Shown one piece after another: positions 7,527 through 14,110 of a stretch of 14,175 nucleotides of DNA. Both the position numbers and the translations under genes were made by a program. The DNA comes from Treponema sp. GTDB lineage: Bacteria; Spirochaetota; Spirochaetia; Treponematales; Breznakiellaceae. The stretch is taken from assembly GCA_031268125.1 (NCBI GenBank), contig JAIRXT010000183.1, forward strand, positions 1-14,175, read 5' to 3'. The number at the start of each line of letters is the position of its first letter. The stretch's first letter is position 1. The notes beneath the pieces were generated by a model. It did not search any database and was not told the origin of the DNA. It saw only the letters and a program-made list of their open reading frames with translations.

Positions 7527-8132
7527 TTACAGTCTGGATAGGTTGAAAAACATTATAGACGCGGAACTAAAAATAAGGGAAAGGAGTCCCAGGGAGATGA
7601 GGGTCAGCGGGCCGCCGCGCAGGAAGGAAGGTACCGTTTCAAACTGTGAACGGCGGCGGATCTCCCGGAGAATTCCCAAGGAAAGGCAGAGTCCCAGGCT
7701 GAAACCCAGGGCCAGAACCAGCGCTTCCGGGGGGCGCGGGGCCAAATGGAGGGAAATCAGGAGGCCGAAGGGGAGAAATTCCGCCCAGCCTGGGGGAAAC
7801 GCAAAAAGCGGCAGGGGAAAGCCGGCCTTGAAGGGGGTTTTGCCGCGCCCGGTCTTGCCGGACAGGTATTCTAGGCCCTTTATCAGGGCGGCGCTCAGGG
7901 GGTAAAGCAGCAGATACCAGTACAGGCCCGGACCCAGGGGGGAAAGAATGTAGGTAAAAAAGACCCAGAGCAGGAACAGAGAGACAAAGAGGCCCAAAAA
8001 AGCAGGGGGAAAAAGCCTGCAATTATCTTCCGGCTCCTTACCCCTCCGGGCAACGGCCAGCCCCAGGCCGAACTGGGTAAGAAGATTCATCGCCAAGGAG
8101 GCGCAAACCCCCAGGATTGCCAGACGGATCAT
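7527..8132 (-). CDS. rnfA: RnfA/NqrE-like membrane subunit lacking [2Fe-2S] cysteines
   Basis: RnfA and RnfE form the membrane core of the Rnf ion pump and hold a [2Fe-2S] cluster between them. This 201-residue polytopic protein keeps the family's C-terminal pattern (LGILREI...VPSFLRGGPLTLISLGLLSL, about 152-186, like the canonical LAGIRE...VP...G.PI.LI.AG) and the usual length (about 190). Both conserved cysteine motifs are gone. The N-terminal NNFVLxxFLGICPF appears as MNLLTQFGLGLAVA (15-28) with no Cys, and LPLITTNCAVLG appears as LPFGLLISLHLA (120-131), with Ser127 at the Cys position. Its only cysteines (10, 38, 149) are elsewhere. Its ATG overlaps the rnfE stop by four bases (ATGA). It is last of the rnf set; no rnfB follows. 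The gene symbol is by homology and position only. Confidence 0.72.
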   Translation of the reverse strand: MIRLAILGVCASLAMNLLTQFGLGLAVARRGKEPEDNCRLFPPAFLGLFVSLFLLWVFFTYILSPLGPGLYWYLLLYPLSAALIKGLEYLSGKTGRGKTPFKAGFPLPLFAFPPGWAEFLPFGLLISLHLAPRPPEALVLALGFSLGLCLSLGILREIRRRSQFETVPSFLRGGPLTLISLGLLSLIFSSASIMFFNLSRL

Positions 8133-8776
8133 GGTTTTTCCTCCTCCTTATTCCCGGCGCCGCCTTGTTCCGGGGAAAAACCGCCGAAACGCCGGAACAG
8201 GGCAAGGCCGTACCCCAAAAGGAACAGGGCCCCCGGGGAAGCGGCGATGATTCTGACGGGCAGCCATTCGTCCTGGGGGAATTCAATAAAATTTATCAGT
8301 CCCTGCCGGATGCCGGGCAGTGAAAGACAACCGTAACCCAGGGGTTCCCGAATCAGGGCAAGGCCCAGGATCAGGGCCGAAAGGGCAAGGCCCTCCGTGC
8401 CGGTCCGCAGGACGGTCTCCCTGGTACCGGAATTTTCCAGCCTGTCCAGAACCCCGGAGGAAATGCAGCACAGGGGGCAGAGGATCAGGAAAAGCAGGGT
8501 ATCCGTCGCCAGAACGGGGCTGATAAAAAAGAGGAGGAGGATATAGACCCCTCCGATAAACGAGGCAAAAAAGGGGCCGATTATGCCCTTCCCCCCGGCG
8601 GGCAGGAAGGGAATCCGCAGGGCAAGACCGGTAAGAACGTAGACCCAGAGCAGGGAAATGCCGCATACCAAGGCGAATGAGAAACGGACCGATGCGAGGA
8701 CCAGGAGACTCCCGCCGCAGAGGGTGGCCAGGGGGGACCGGATGCCCCAAAAAGGATGAGACCGGTATTCAATCAT
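8129..8776 (-). CDS. rnfE: RnfE/NqrD-like membrane subunit
   Basis: This is the partner of RnfA in the membrane core. The 215-residue protein has about six hydrophobic segments and the family element LALIREPLGYG (138-148, canonical iRE.LG.G). The second cysteine motif, normally VVNCAILGR, is seen as CPLCCISSGV (100-109); C104 aligns with the canonical Cys and C100 and C103 are extra. The first motif (LGLCP) is not clear: C20 lies in SPLATLCGG about three residues from the expected place. It therefore keeps some potential iron-sulfur ligands while RnfA does not. Start and stop overlap the neighbours by four bases on both sides. The C-terminal tail (about 198-215) is charged. Confidence 0.75.
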   Translation of the reverse strand: MIEYRSHPFWGIRSPLATLCGGSLLVLASVRFSFALVCGISLLWVYVLTGLALRIPFLPAGGKGIIGPFFASFIGGVYILLLFFISPVLATDTLLFLILCPLCCISSGVLDRLENSGTRETVLRTGTEGLALSALILGLALIREPLGYGCLSLPGIRQGLINFIEFPQDEWLPVRIIAASPGALFLLGYGLALFRRFGGFSPEQGGAGNKEEEKP

Positions 8777-9183
8777 AGATTCTTCTCCGTTTCGATACGG
8801 TGGATGTAGGCGTTGAGAATCCCCGGAGGAACCCGCTCAAAGGCCTGTCTTGCGTGGATTCCCAGGGGAATAAGCCGCTCCACCCGGCCGCGGGAATCAA
8901 TGAGGGCCCCGCAGTTTAGGGAGCCGCCGCCGGAAACCAGCGGGAATACCAGGAAACTCCCCCCCGCGCCGGTTGTGAATTCGGTTCCCAGCGGGAGCCG
9001 CCGCCGGTTTTTCACCGGGGTATCCAGGACGAAAATTTCTCCCTGCTCCGCGAGGATCCCGTTAATCCGGCGCGCCGTTATCCGGTCCCGCGGGGATTCG
9101 GTAAAAAGCCACAGCAGCCAGCCGGCCAGGAGGAGCCCTCCGATCCAGGCGGCGCACAGGGCGATATTCTTCAGATCTTTCAT
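8773..9183 (-). CDS. rnfG: RnfG/NqrC-like short protein without flavinylation motif
   Basis: This is assigned to RnfG mainly from its place between rnfD and rnfE and its layout: one N-terminal membrane segment (about 8-27) followed by an exported domain. True RnfG is about 190-210 residues and binds FMN covalently at the Thr of an SGAT motif near the C-terminus. This protein has only 136 residues and no SGAT. LNCGALIDSRGRVERLIPLG (89-108) resembles the FMN_bind strand pattern with G.I followed by G.v..l. The ETPG element is also missing. A TGAG at 71-74 is the nearest look-alike, but it is in the wrong place and lacks the acceptor Thr. Both ends overlap neighbours by four bases, so the short length is not an obvious frameshift. 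An unrelated small exported protein is possible. Confidence 0.55.
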   Translation of the reverse strand: MKDLKNIALCAAWIGGLLLAGWLLWLFTESPRDRITARRINGILAEQGEIFVLDTPVKNRRRLPLGTEFTTGAGGSFLVFPLVSGGGSLNCGALIDSRGRVERLIPLGIHARQAFERVPPGILNAYIHRIETEKNL

Positions 9184-10166
9184 CTTTTATCCCGCGACGC
9201 GTAGCGTTCCGCCGCCCGAATCAGGGGAACCAGGGCATTGGTCATGGCCGCGGCGGGGAAAGCGCCGTAGAGTTCCCCCCCGGGATAACGGAACAGAAAG
9301 GCAAGAACCGCCGCCAGGGTTGTGGCGCAGAACATCCCTACCGGGGTCTTTGCCCCGGTTACGGGGTCAGAAATCAGCAAAAAGGCCGCCGCCAGGGTTC
9401 CCCCGGAGCAAAGGCAGTACAGCATATCCCCTTCCCCTAATCCGCCCCCGCCGGGAAATGCGCCGAAGGCCCGGACCAAAAGCCCGTATACGGCCAGATA
9501 AAGGCCGGGTATCCAGGCCCGGTTCACCTGGGCGGCGGTAAGCAGGATGGTTCCCAGGATCAGGACGGGAAGTCCCCGGTCGGCGACGATCCCCCCGGTT
9601 CCCTGTCCCAGCAGAAGTTCCGCATAGCCGGGGGGAAGCTCCGCCCCGGTCAGTGAAAAAATCGTCCCGTTGAGAAAGGTTCTGAGCGGGATGTCGAGGC
9701 CGCCGCCGGAGGGGACGGGGGCGCCGGAAAACAGGGAGGGCCAGGAAACGCGGATAAAGAGCCAGGCCCCCAGGGCCGGGTTTACCCAGTTGGCCCCCAG
9801 TCCCCCGTAGCTGTACTTTACCAGTAACATGGCAAAGACCGCCCCCAGGGCCGCATAAACCGGGTTTACCGAATGGGGAAGCAGCAGGACCAGAATCATG
9901 ATCGACGCCGCGGCGCTTCCATCGGAAAGGCTGCCCCCCGGGGTCTTGTTCCCGTTCTGATTTGTCTGGAGTTTCCCAAAATGCAGCGCCAGGGCCTCGG
10001 CGGAAAGTCCCGCGGCCAAAGCAAAAATAGCCAGGGCCAGGGAAGAGAAGTTGTCGGACAGGGCCGAATACAAGACCGTCCCCAGGGCGCAGCCGAAAAC
10101 CAGCCACATCCGCAGCACCGTGGACTGGGCCAGATTTACCTGGGGTTTTTGATTCAAAACGGGCAT
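9180..10166 (-). CDS. rnfD: RnfD/NqrB-like membrane subunit with altered flavin site
   Basis: The protein (328 residues from ATG; a TTG one codon upstream is also possible) is a clear RnfD/NqrB family member with eight or nine membrane segments. Numbering here counts from that TTG: DGSAAASIMILVLLLP at 83-98, GGLGANWVNPALG at 122-134 (family GGLGxNxFNPA), LISDPVTGAKTPVG at 265-278 (family xxDPxTxPxT). In known RnfD the covalent FMN sits on the Thr of a TGAT/SGAT motif after the NPA helix; here the matching stretch reads IFSLTGAELPP (170-180), with Glu177 in place of the acceptor Thr. TGA is kept, so the alignment is fairly secure. The ATG overlaps the rnfC stop by one base (TGATG), with a G-rich ribosome binding site (AGGGGG) upstream. 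Confidence 0.85.
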   Translation of the reverse strand: MPVLNQKPQVNLAQSTVLRMWLVFGCALGTVLYSALSDNFSSLALAIFALAAGLSAEALALHFGKLQTNQNGNKTPGGSLSDGSAAASIMILVLLLPHSVNPVYAALGAVFAMLLVKYSYGGLGANWVNPALGAWLFIRVSWPSLFSGAPVPSGGGLDIPLRTFLNGTIFSLTGAELPPGYAELLLGQGTGGIVADRGLPVLILGTILLTAAQVNRAWIPGLYLAVYGLLVRAFGAFPGGGGLGEGDMLYCLCSGGTLAAAFLLISDPVTGAKTPVGMFCATTLAAVLAFLFRYPGGELYGAFPAAAMTNALVPLIRAAERYASRDKR

Positions 10167-11461
10167 CAAGAGGCCCCCTGGGTGGAATAGATTGCCGCCG
10201 CCAGCGGAATCCGGGAGGGACAGACCAGTTCGCAGCAGCCGCAGCCGTGGCAGCCCTGCCCGGGGCCTTGCCCCGCCGGGGAATTACGGCCGATTTTTTT
10301 GTAGAGTTCCTCCGGGTCCAGCCCCACGGGGCATACAATGCGGCACTCCCCGCAGCCGATGCAGTTCTGCTGCTCGAAAAAACCGGCATGGTTGTCCAGC
10401 ATGGCGAAAGCGGCGTAGGTGGTCTTCATTACCGGTTCGTCCAGGTCCACAATGATCCTGCCCTGCAGCGGGGAACCGGAAGCAATGCGCCGGGGTTTAG
10501 CCACGAATCCCCCGCATTCGGCAAAAACCTCGCCGATGCGGGTCCCTATCCTTACCCGCATTACCTGGGGTTTCTTGACCGCGGATCCCCCCACGGCGAT
10601 ATAGCGGTCAAGGACGGGCTTCCGCAGGCGCACCGCGTCATAAATGGCCGCCAGCGTGGCCGGCCCAAGGATCATCAGGGAGCCCAGGCCGGTCATCTCC
10701 CGCTTTTCATAGTTCCGCAGGGCTATTTCCAGTTCCCTGCGGTTCCGCTGGGGATACCGGGACCCGGTGATGACCAGTGAAACCGGGAGGGGGCTGTCTT
10801 CGCTTGGTATGCCGCCGGCCTGCCGGAGGAATATCTTTCCCAGTTCCAGTTCCCTGTGGGAAAAAACAAAAACGATACGGTTTACCCCCGCCATCTTTGC
10901 CGCGATAAGGCTCCCTTCCACCACCGCCATGCTTCGTTCCCGGCAGAGGGTGTGGTCCGCCGCCAGCCAGGGATCGTCGAAAACACAGCGGACCACCAGG
11001 GAACGTTTTTCCCTTCCGCCGGCCCGCAGCGCCTCCGCCAGGGGACGGCCCGAACCTTCCATCTCCACAACCCCGCAATCGGAAACAATGCGCCGCAGAT
11101 CATGGGAAGAAAGGCCGTCCCAGGGGAAGATATCCTCTCGTTTCCCCAGTTTTTCAAAACTCCCGCCCATGCGGATTACCAGGGCCTCAATTTCCTGATC
11201 GCAGGCGTTTTTCCAGAAAACCCGGCGGATCACCCTGCCGGGGACCGCGGCGTGAATATTGGTATGGCCCCAGCCGATAAGCATCCCCTCTTTTACCGTA
11301 TCCCCGATGGATACCACAGCCTGAAGCCGGTCCCCATCGTTTTGAACCAGCGGAATAATTGAAATGGTGGGAAGAAAGGCAATCTTGCTGGAATCCTGGA
11401 GCGGAGCCGTATGATCTTCATAGGAAATTCCCCCGCAGGGGAAGGAATACATTTTCATCAT
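10166..11461 (-). CDS. rnfC: RnfC-like iron-sulfur subunit with degenerate nucleotide/FMN motifs
   Basis: RnfC is the soluble NADH- or ferredoxin-facing subunit of Rnf. This 431-residue protein has the N-terminal FPCGGISYEDH (7-17, family F.GG.HP), the biotinyl-like segment ISIIPLVQNDGD (33-44), YPQ (236-238), AIYDAV (272-277) and GGSAVKKPQ (291-299), then two perfect ferredoxin motifs: C367, C370, C373, C377 and C404, C407, C410, C414. The flavin/NADH elements are poorly kept: the Gly-rich GMGGAGFPT region reads EMEGSGRPL (133-141), and the NGAECEPY motif reads RCVFDDPW (158-165). Electron transfer through the 4Fe-4S clusters seems possible; NADH and FMN binding is doubtful. The ATG overlaps the upstream 507-residue gene by four bases (ATGA). 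Confidence 0.85.
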   Translation of the reverse strand: MMKMYSFPCGGISYEDHTAPLQDSSKIAFLPTISIIPLVQNDGDRLQAVVSIGDTVKEGMLIGWGHTNIHAAVPGRVIRRVFWKNACDQEIEALVIRMGGSFEKLGKREDIFPWDGLSSHDLRRIVSDCGVVEMEGSGRPLAEALRAGGREKRSLVVRCVFDDPWLAADHTLCRERSMAVVEGSLIAAKMAGVNRIVFVFSHRELELGKIFLRQAGGIPSEDSPLPVSLVITGSRYPQRNRRELEIALRNYEKREMTGLGSLMILGPATLAAIYDAVRLRKPVLDRYIAVGGSAVKKPQVMRVRIGTRIGEVFAECGGFVAKPRRIASGSPLQGRIIVDLDEPVMKTTYAAFAMLDNHAGFFEQQNCIGCGECRIVCPVGLDPEELYKKIGRNSPAGQGPGQGCHGCGCCELVCPSRIPLAAAIYSTQGAS

Positions 11462-12981
11462 GCCGCTATCCGTTTATCATCGTAGGCGGGGCTTCTTTTC
11501 CGGCCTCCGCCCCGGCCGGGAGGTAACAAAATCAGCGCCAGACCCAGAAACGGTGAAACCACCGCGGCCCGGCCGCCGGAGACCCAAGGGTCCGGTACGG
11601 CCCATCCGGCAAGGAAACCGCAGAGAGAAGCCAGCGGGAAGGGAGGAATTTCCGTTTCCCCGCCGGCCTCCGGAACGCCGGGAAGGATCCCTGCCACCAA
11701 ACCATCCTCTCCTATAGTGTAGCGGAAATACCCCGAAGGGGAAAAGCCGGAAGAAGCGGCCCCGGAAAGATGGAGGGATCGCCGGGAAAAACCGGCCTGG
11801 TAGAGAGCATGATCCGCGTAGTCTTTTTCCAGGACCAAAAAAGGCCAGGGCTCCGGCAGCGGGCGCCAAAACCCGGCCGGGGGGCAGAGTACAAAGGCCA
11901 GGCAGGAGGACAGGGCAAAGGGCAGCGCCGCCCGGGGACGCGCTCCGGGGCGGCCGGAAGTACGGGGGGACAGGATGGGCAGCGGTACAAAACGGCAGGA
12001 CGGGCGATCTTCCGGCGCAAAACGGCGGACCTGGGTCCCCAGGTAGAAGAAATACAGGACGAAAAGCCCCGCAAGACCCAAAAGAGCCGTCAGGGGGGGG
12101 ATTTTCCCCGTCCACAGAATCGGCACGGACAGGGGCGCCAGGCAAAGGGCCCGGACCAGATCAAAACGATAGGGCCTCAACGCCGTTTTTTGCCGGTCTT
12201 CCCCCCCCCGGATTATCTGAACCCAGAGTTCCCGCAGCAGCGGGGCCAGCAGGGCGCCCAGGTACAGGGACAGGGCTGCCAAGGCGCAGCCTGGAGCCCC
12301 CCAGAGGCTCAAGACAAACAGGGGGGGGGCCAGCAGAAACAAGGAGCGGCTTGTTGTACCGGGCCCCCGCCGGATGCGCCGGACCGCCGAACCCGGCCGG
12401 CCTTTCCGGAACGGCCCCCCCGCCAGGAACAGAGCCGCCGGCCAGGCCAAGACAAAGGGAATGATGCGGAAGCCCGGGGGCCGGTCCGCCTGCTTAACGA
12501 GGAGGGAAAAGGAGCCGGCTGCCGCGTCCAGGCCGGGAACGGCCGCCAGAGCGGGGGCTATTTTCTTTTTCAGGCTCCGTTCCGGGTTCAGGACAGGAAA
12601 AGGCCCAAAGATCTCCCGGTCCAGGGGGATAAAAAACCAGCGCTTTCCCTCACGGACAAAGAAATCCCTCAACCTGGAGGCATAAGGGTCCCGCCGGGGG
12701 TCAAAAGATTCCAGCCGTTTATCGTATTCATCCAGGGGTATCCGCTCCAGACTGCCAAAGTTGTTTAAAAGGACCCACTGGGAAGATTCGGACAGTACCG
12801 GCCGGCCCAGTGCGTCTTCCAGGGCCAGGGCCGTTTCCCGGTCCAGCCCCCGGTCTTCCAGGGCCAGGGCCGCATAGCCCCGGCCGGGGAAAAATTCCCG
12901 GGACAGGGGAAAGCTTAAAAACAGGGTCAGCGCCAGAATCAGGGAGCACAGGAACAGGGCGGGGGTAGAAAACCTGGACAT
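11458..12981 (-). CDS. Polytopic membrane protein of unknown function, first gene before rnfC
   Basis: I do not recognise this 507-residue protein. It has a membrane segment or uncleaved signal at about 8-26, an exported domain at about 30-170 (with GKRWFFIPLDREIFGPFPVL at 112-131), further hydrophobic segments at about 172-189, 212-228, 231-250, 275-291, 296-316 and 352-368, a second exported part at about 380-465, and a last segment at about 470-487 with a basic tail. That gives about eight membrane spans by eye. It has no iron-sulfur or flavin motif. It begins 5 bases after the DUF212 stop and its stop overlaps the rnfC start (ATGA), so it is translated with the Rnf-like set and could be an added subunit. 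The gene carries several G/C homopolymers: C9 at 12201-12209, G9 at 12321-12329, G8 at 12093-12100, C7 at 12415-12421. Confidence 0.75.
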   Translation of the reverse strand: MSRFSTPALFLCSLILALTLFLSFPLSREFFPGRGYAALALEDRGLDRETALALEDALGRPVLSESSQWVLLNNFGSLERIPLDEYDKRLESFDPRRDPYASRLRDFFVREGKRWFFIPLDREIFGPFPVLNPERSLKKKIAPALAAVPGLDAAAGSFSLLVKQADRPPGFRIIPFVLAWPAALFLAGGPFRKGRPGSAVRRIRRGPGTTSRSLFLLAPPLFVLSLWGAPGCALAALSLYLGALLAPLLRELWVQIIRGGEDRQKTALRPYRFDLVRALCLAPLSVPILWTGKIPPLTALLGLAGLFVLYFFYLGTQVRRFAPEDRPSCRFVPLPILSPRTSGRPGARPRAALPFALSSCLAFVLCPPAGFWRPLPEPWPFLVLEKDYADHALYQAGFSRRSLHLSGAASSGFSPSGYFRYTIGEDGLVAGILPGVPEAGGETEIPPFPLASLCGFLAGWAVPDPWVSGGRAAVVSPFLGLALILLPPGRGGGRKRSPAYDDKRIAA

Positions 12982-12986
12982 AAAAC

Positions 12987-13481
12987 CTACAGGAACGCAA
13001 AAGCCACGGCGATAAACAGACCCAAAAAACTCCCGGCCACGACTTCCAGAGGGGTATGGCCGTGGACTTCTTTAAGAGGGTGGAATTCCACCTTCATACG
13101 ATCCGACACCTGCTTCCCCAGCACGTTGAGTACCCGCGCCTGAAGCCCCGAAGAACGCCGGACCCCCAAAGCGTCCCGCATAACCACCAGGGCAAACCAA
13201 AAAGAAAGCTGGAACAGATTGGAACCGACTCCCTCCGCAAAAGCCATAGAGGCCGCCAGAGCGGAAACCAGGGCCACATGGCTGGACGGCATACCCCCGG
13301 TACGCCATACCAACGTTTCCATCACCTCCCGAATCTTCCTGTTTCTAAAACGAAGCAGCAGAATAACCGTTTTGATCAACTGGGCGCTTAAAAAACTGGT
13401 AATGCAGGCCAAAAAGATGGTATTTTCAAAAAATCCCTTGAACGGAAGGGCCCGCAGGGGCAGCGAAAGAGGCATAAACAT
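12987..13481 (-). CDS. DUF212 / YuiD family membrane protein (acid phosphatase/haloperoxidase-related)
   Basis: The 164-residue protein carries all the DUF212 signatures: WRTGGMPSSHVALVSALA (59-76), MRDALGVRRSSGLQARVLN (101-119) and VHGHTPLEVVAGSFLG (139-154). The family is related by motif to PAP2 phosphatases and vanadium haloperoxidases (PSSH and GH elements), is integral to the membrane and has no settled function. Three or four hydrophobic segments are visible (about 22-43, 68-83, 90-101, 145-164). The chosen ATG at 13481 has GGGGA five to ten bases upstream; a second ATG two codons in is possible. It is the first gene of the leftward operon and is separated from the next gene by 5 bases. 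The common family motif has YDA.GVRR; here it is RDALGVRR. Confidence 0.88.
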   Translation of the reverse strand: MFMPLSLPLRALPFKGFFENTIFLACITSFLSAQLIKTVILLLRFRNRKIREVMETLVWRTGGMPSSHVALVSALAASMAFAEGVGSNLFQLSFWFALVVMRDALGVRRSSGLQARVLNVLGKQVSDRMKVEFHPLKEVHGHTPLEVVAGSFLGLFIAVAFAFL

Positions 13482-13773
13482 ATCATTCCCCAGGGACGAT
13501 TCATTGTCAATGGAGGCCAGGATAAATGCATAGGAGTAGGCGCATCCCCGGCCGCCAGGGTACTACTTTGTTCCACCAGGGTAGGGGTACACCAGTACGA
13601 TAATTCTGTAGGCCGGGGACCGGGCTATCCGCTTCAATTCCTCACAAAAAGGGCATCCGCCCTTTTTGTTCCGGTATTTCCGCTTCTATCCCTTGCGCGT
13701 TCGGTGCGGCAGCCTTTTTTCACCACCGCGATGGCAGCAGACCGGTTATGTATGATTCTATGCGTTTATCGTG
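13482..13773. other. Intergenic leader region upstream of the leftward operon
   Basis: No gene is supported in these 292 bases. The region must hold the promoter and leader of the leftward operon starting at 13481. It contains a perfect hairpin at 13644-13669, listed separately. I could not identify a convincing leftward promoter: a TTGACA on the - strand (13510-13505) would place its -10 hexamer against the start codon. Confidence 0.5.
13644..13669. terminator. Symmetric A-tract/T-tract hairpin
   Basis: ACAAAAAGGGC (13644-13654) and GCCCTTTTTGT (13659-13669) form a perfect 11-bp stem with a 4-base loop ATCC. The GC core followed by T5 on either strand is the form of a bidirectional intrinsic terminator. 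No gene on the + strand ends near it, so it may instead stop leftward transcription arriving from beyond the window, or act as an attenuator 163 bases ahead of the DUF212 gene. Confidence 0.6.
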
Positions 13774-14059
13774 CAGCAATTTCAAATTCCAAATTCGAAA
13801 AGAGCCGTAAAAAATTCATCAGGGGTCCTGCCGGCTGGAAAAATCCGGGGCCCCCACCCCAGATTCTTTCCACCGCCACCCCTGTTACTTGTTTCGATGC
13901 TCTTTTCGCCATTTCCCCATCGTGAATTACCTTAAGCCAAAGGGTTTTCAAGGTAAAAAATGGTCAAATGGCTGTAGATACGGTTTCATACTGCTAACGA
14001 GCCTGTACCTTTGACCATTTTTAGGTTGAACTGTTGTTTTTCTAAAATGAGAATTGCTG
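13774..14059. mobile_element. MITE-like element, copy B
   Basis: This is the second, 286-base copy of the element at 4342-4652, in the same orientation. Its left end CAGCAATTTCAAATTC (13774-13789) is close to copy A, but the right end has decayed: only CAGCAATT still matches as an inverted repeat (14052-14059). The hairpin (13837-13871) and the internal TGGTCAAA repeat pair are both kept. Compared with copy A it lacks 18 bases after the hairpin and has one base fewer in a hairpin arm. It lies upstream of the leftward operon, so the 9 kb block is flanked by direct repeats. A short open frame on the - strand (TTG at 13951) is shared in part with copy A but the frame diverges after PGFF, so I do not call it a gene. 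Confidence 0.72.
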
Positions 14060-14076
14060 CCCTGATGATTCGTCCC

Positions 14077-14105
14077 TTGACAGCGAAGTTAGCATTCACT
14101 ATCTT
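14077..14105 (+). promoter_or_regulatory. Predicted sigma70-type promoter facing right
   Basis: A perfect -35 box TTGACA (14077-14082), a 17-base spacer and TATCTT (14100-14105) as -10 form a good promoter by sequence. It starts 18 bases after the right end of element copy B and would drive a gene or RNA that begins near or beyond the right edge. Confidence 0.55.
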
Positions 14106-14110
14106 TATAA

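Noticed and set aside
8991..9002. TTGAGG-type TGAG (residues 71-74) of the RnfG-like protein as a flavinylation site
   Set aside because: The acceptor Thr/Ser is Gly and the motif lies in the middle of the protein, not near the C-terminus as in RnfG.
9367..10389. 340-codon open frame on the - strand overlapping rnfD and rnfC
   Set aside because: It lies in another frame of well-supported RnfD and RnfC homologues; the composition is Pro/Arg/Gly-rich, as expected for a shifted GC-rich frame.
11770..12768. 332-codon open frame on the + strand opposite the unknown membrane gene
   Set aside because: It encodes a Gln/Arg/Gly/Pro-rich low-complexity product with no motif. The - strand frame has clear membrane segments and overlaps its neighbours in operon style.
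13482..13510. Leftward promoter using TTGACA (13510-13505) and AATGAT (13487-13482)
   Set aside because: The -10 hexamer would touch the start codon and transcription would begin inside the gene; a ribosome binding site (GGGGA) is present upstream of the ATG, so a leaderless transcript is not favoured.
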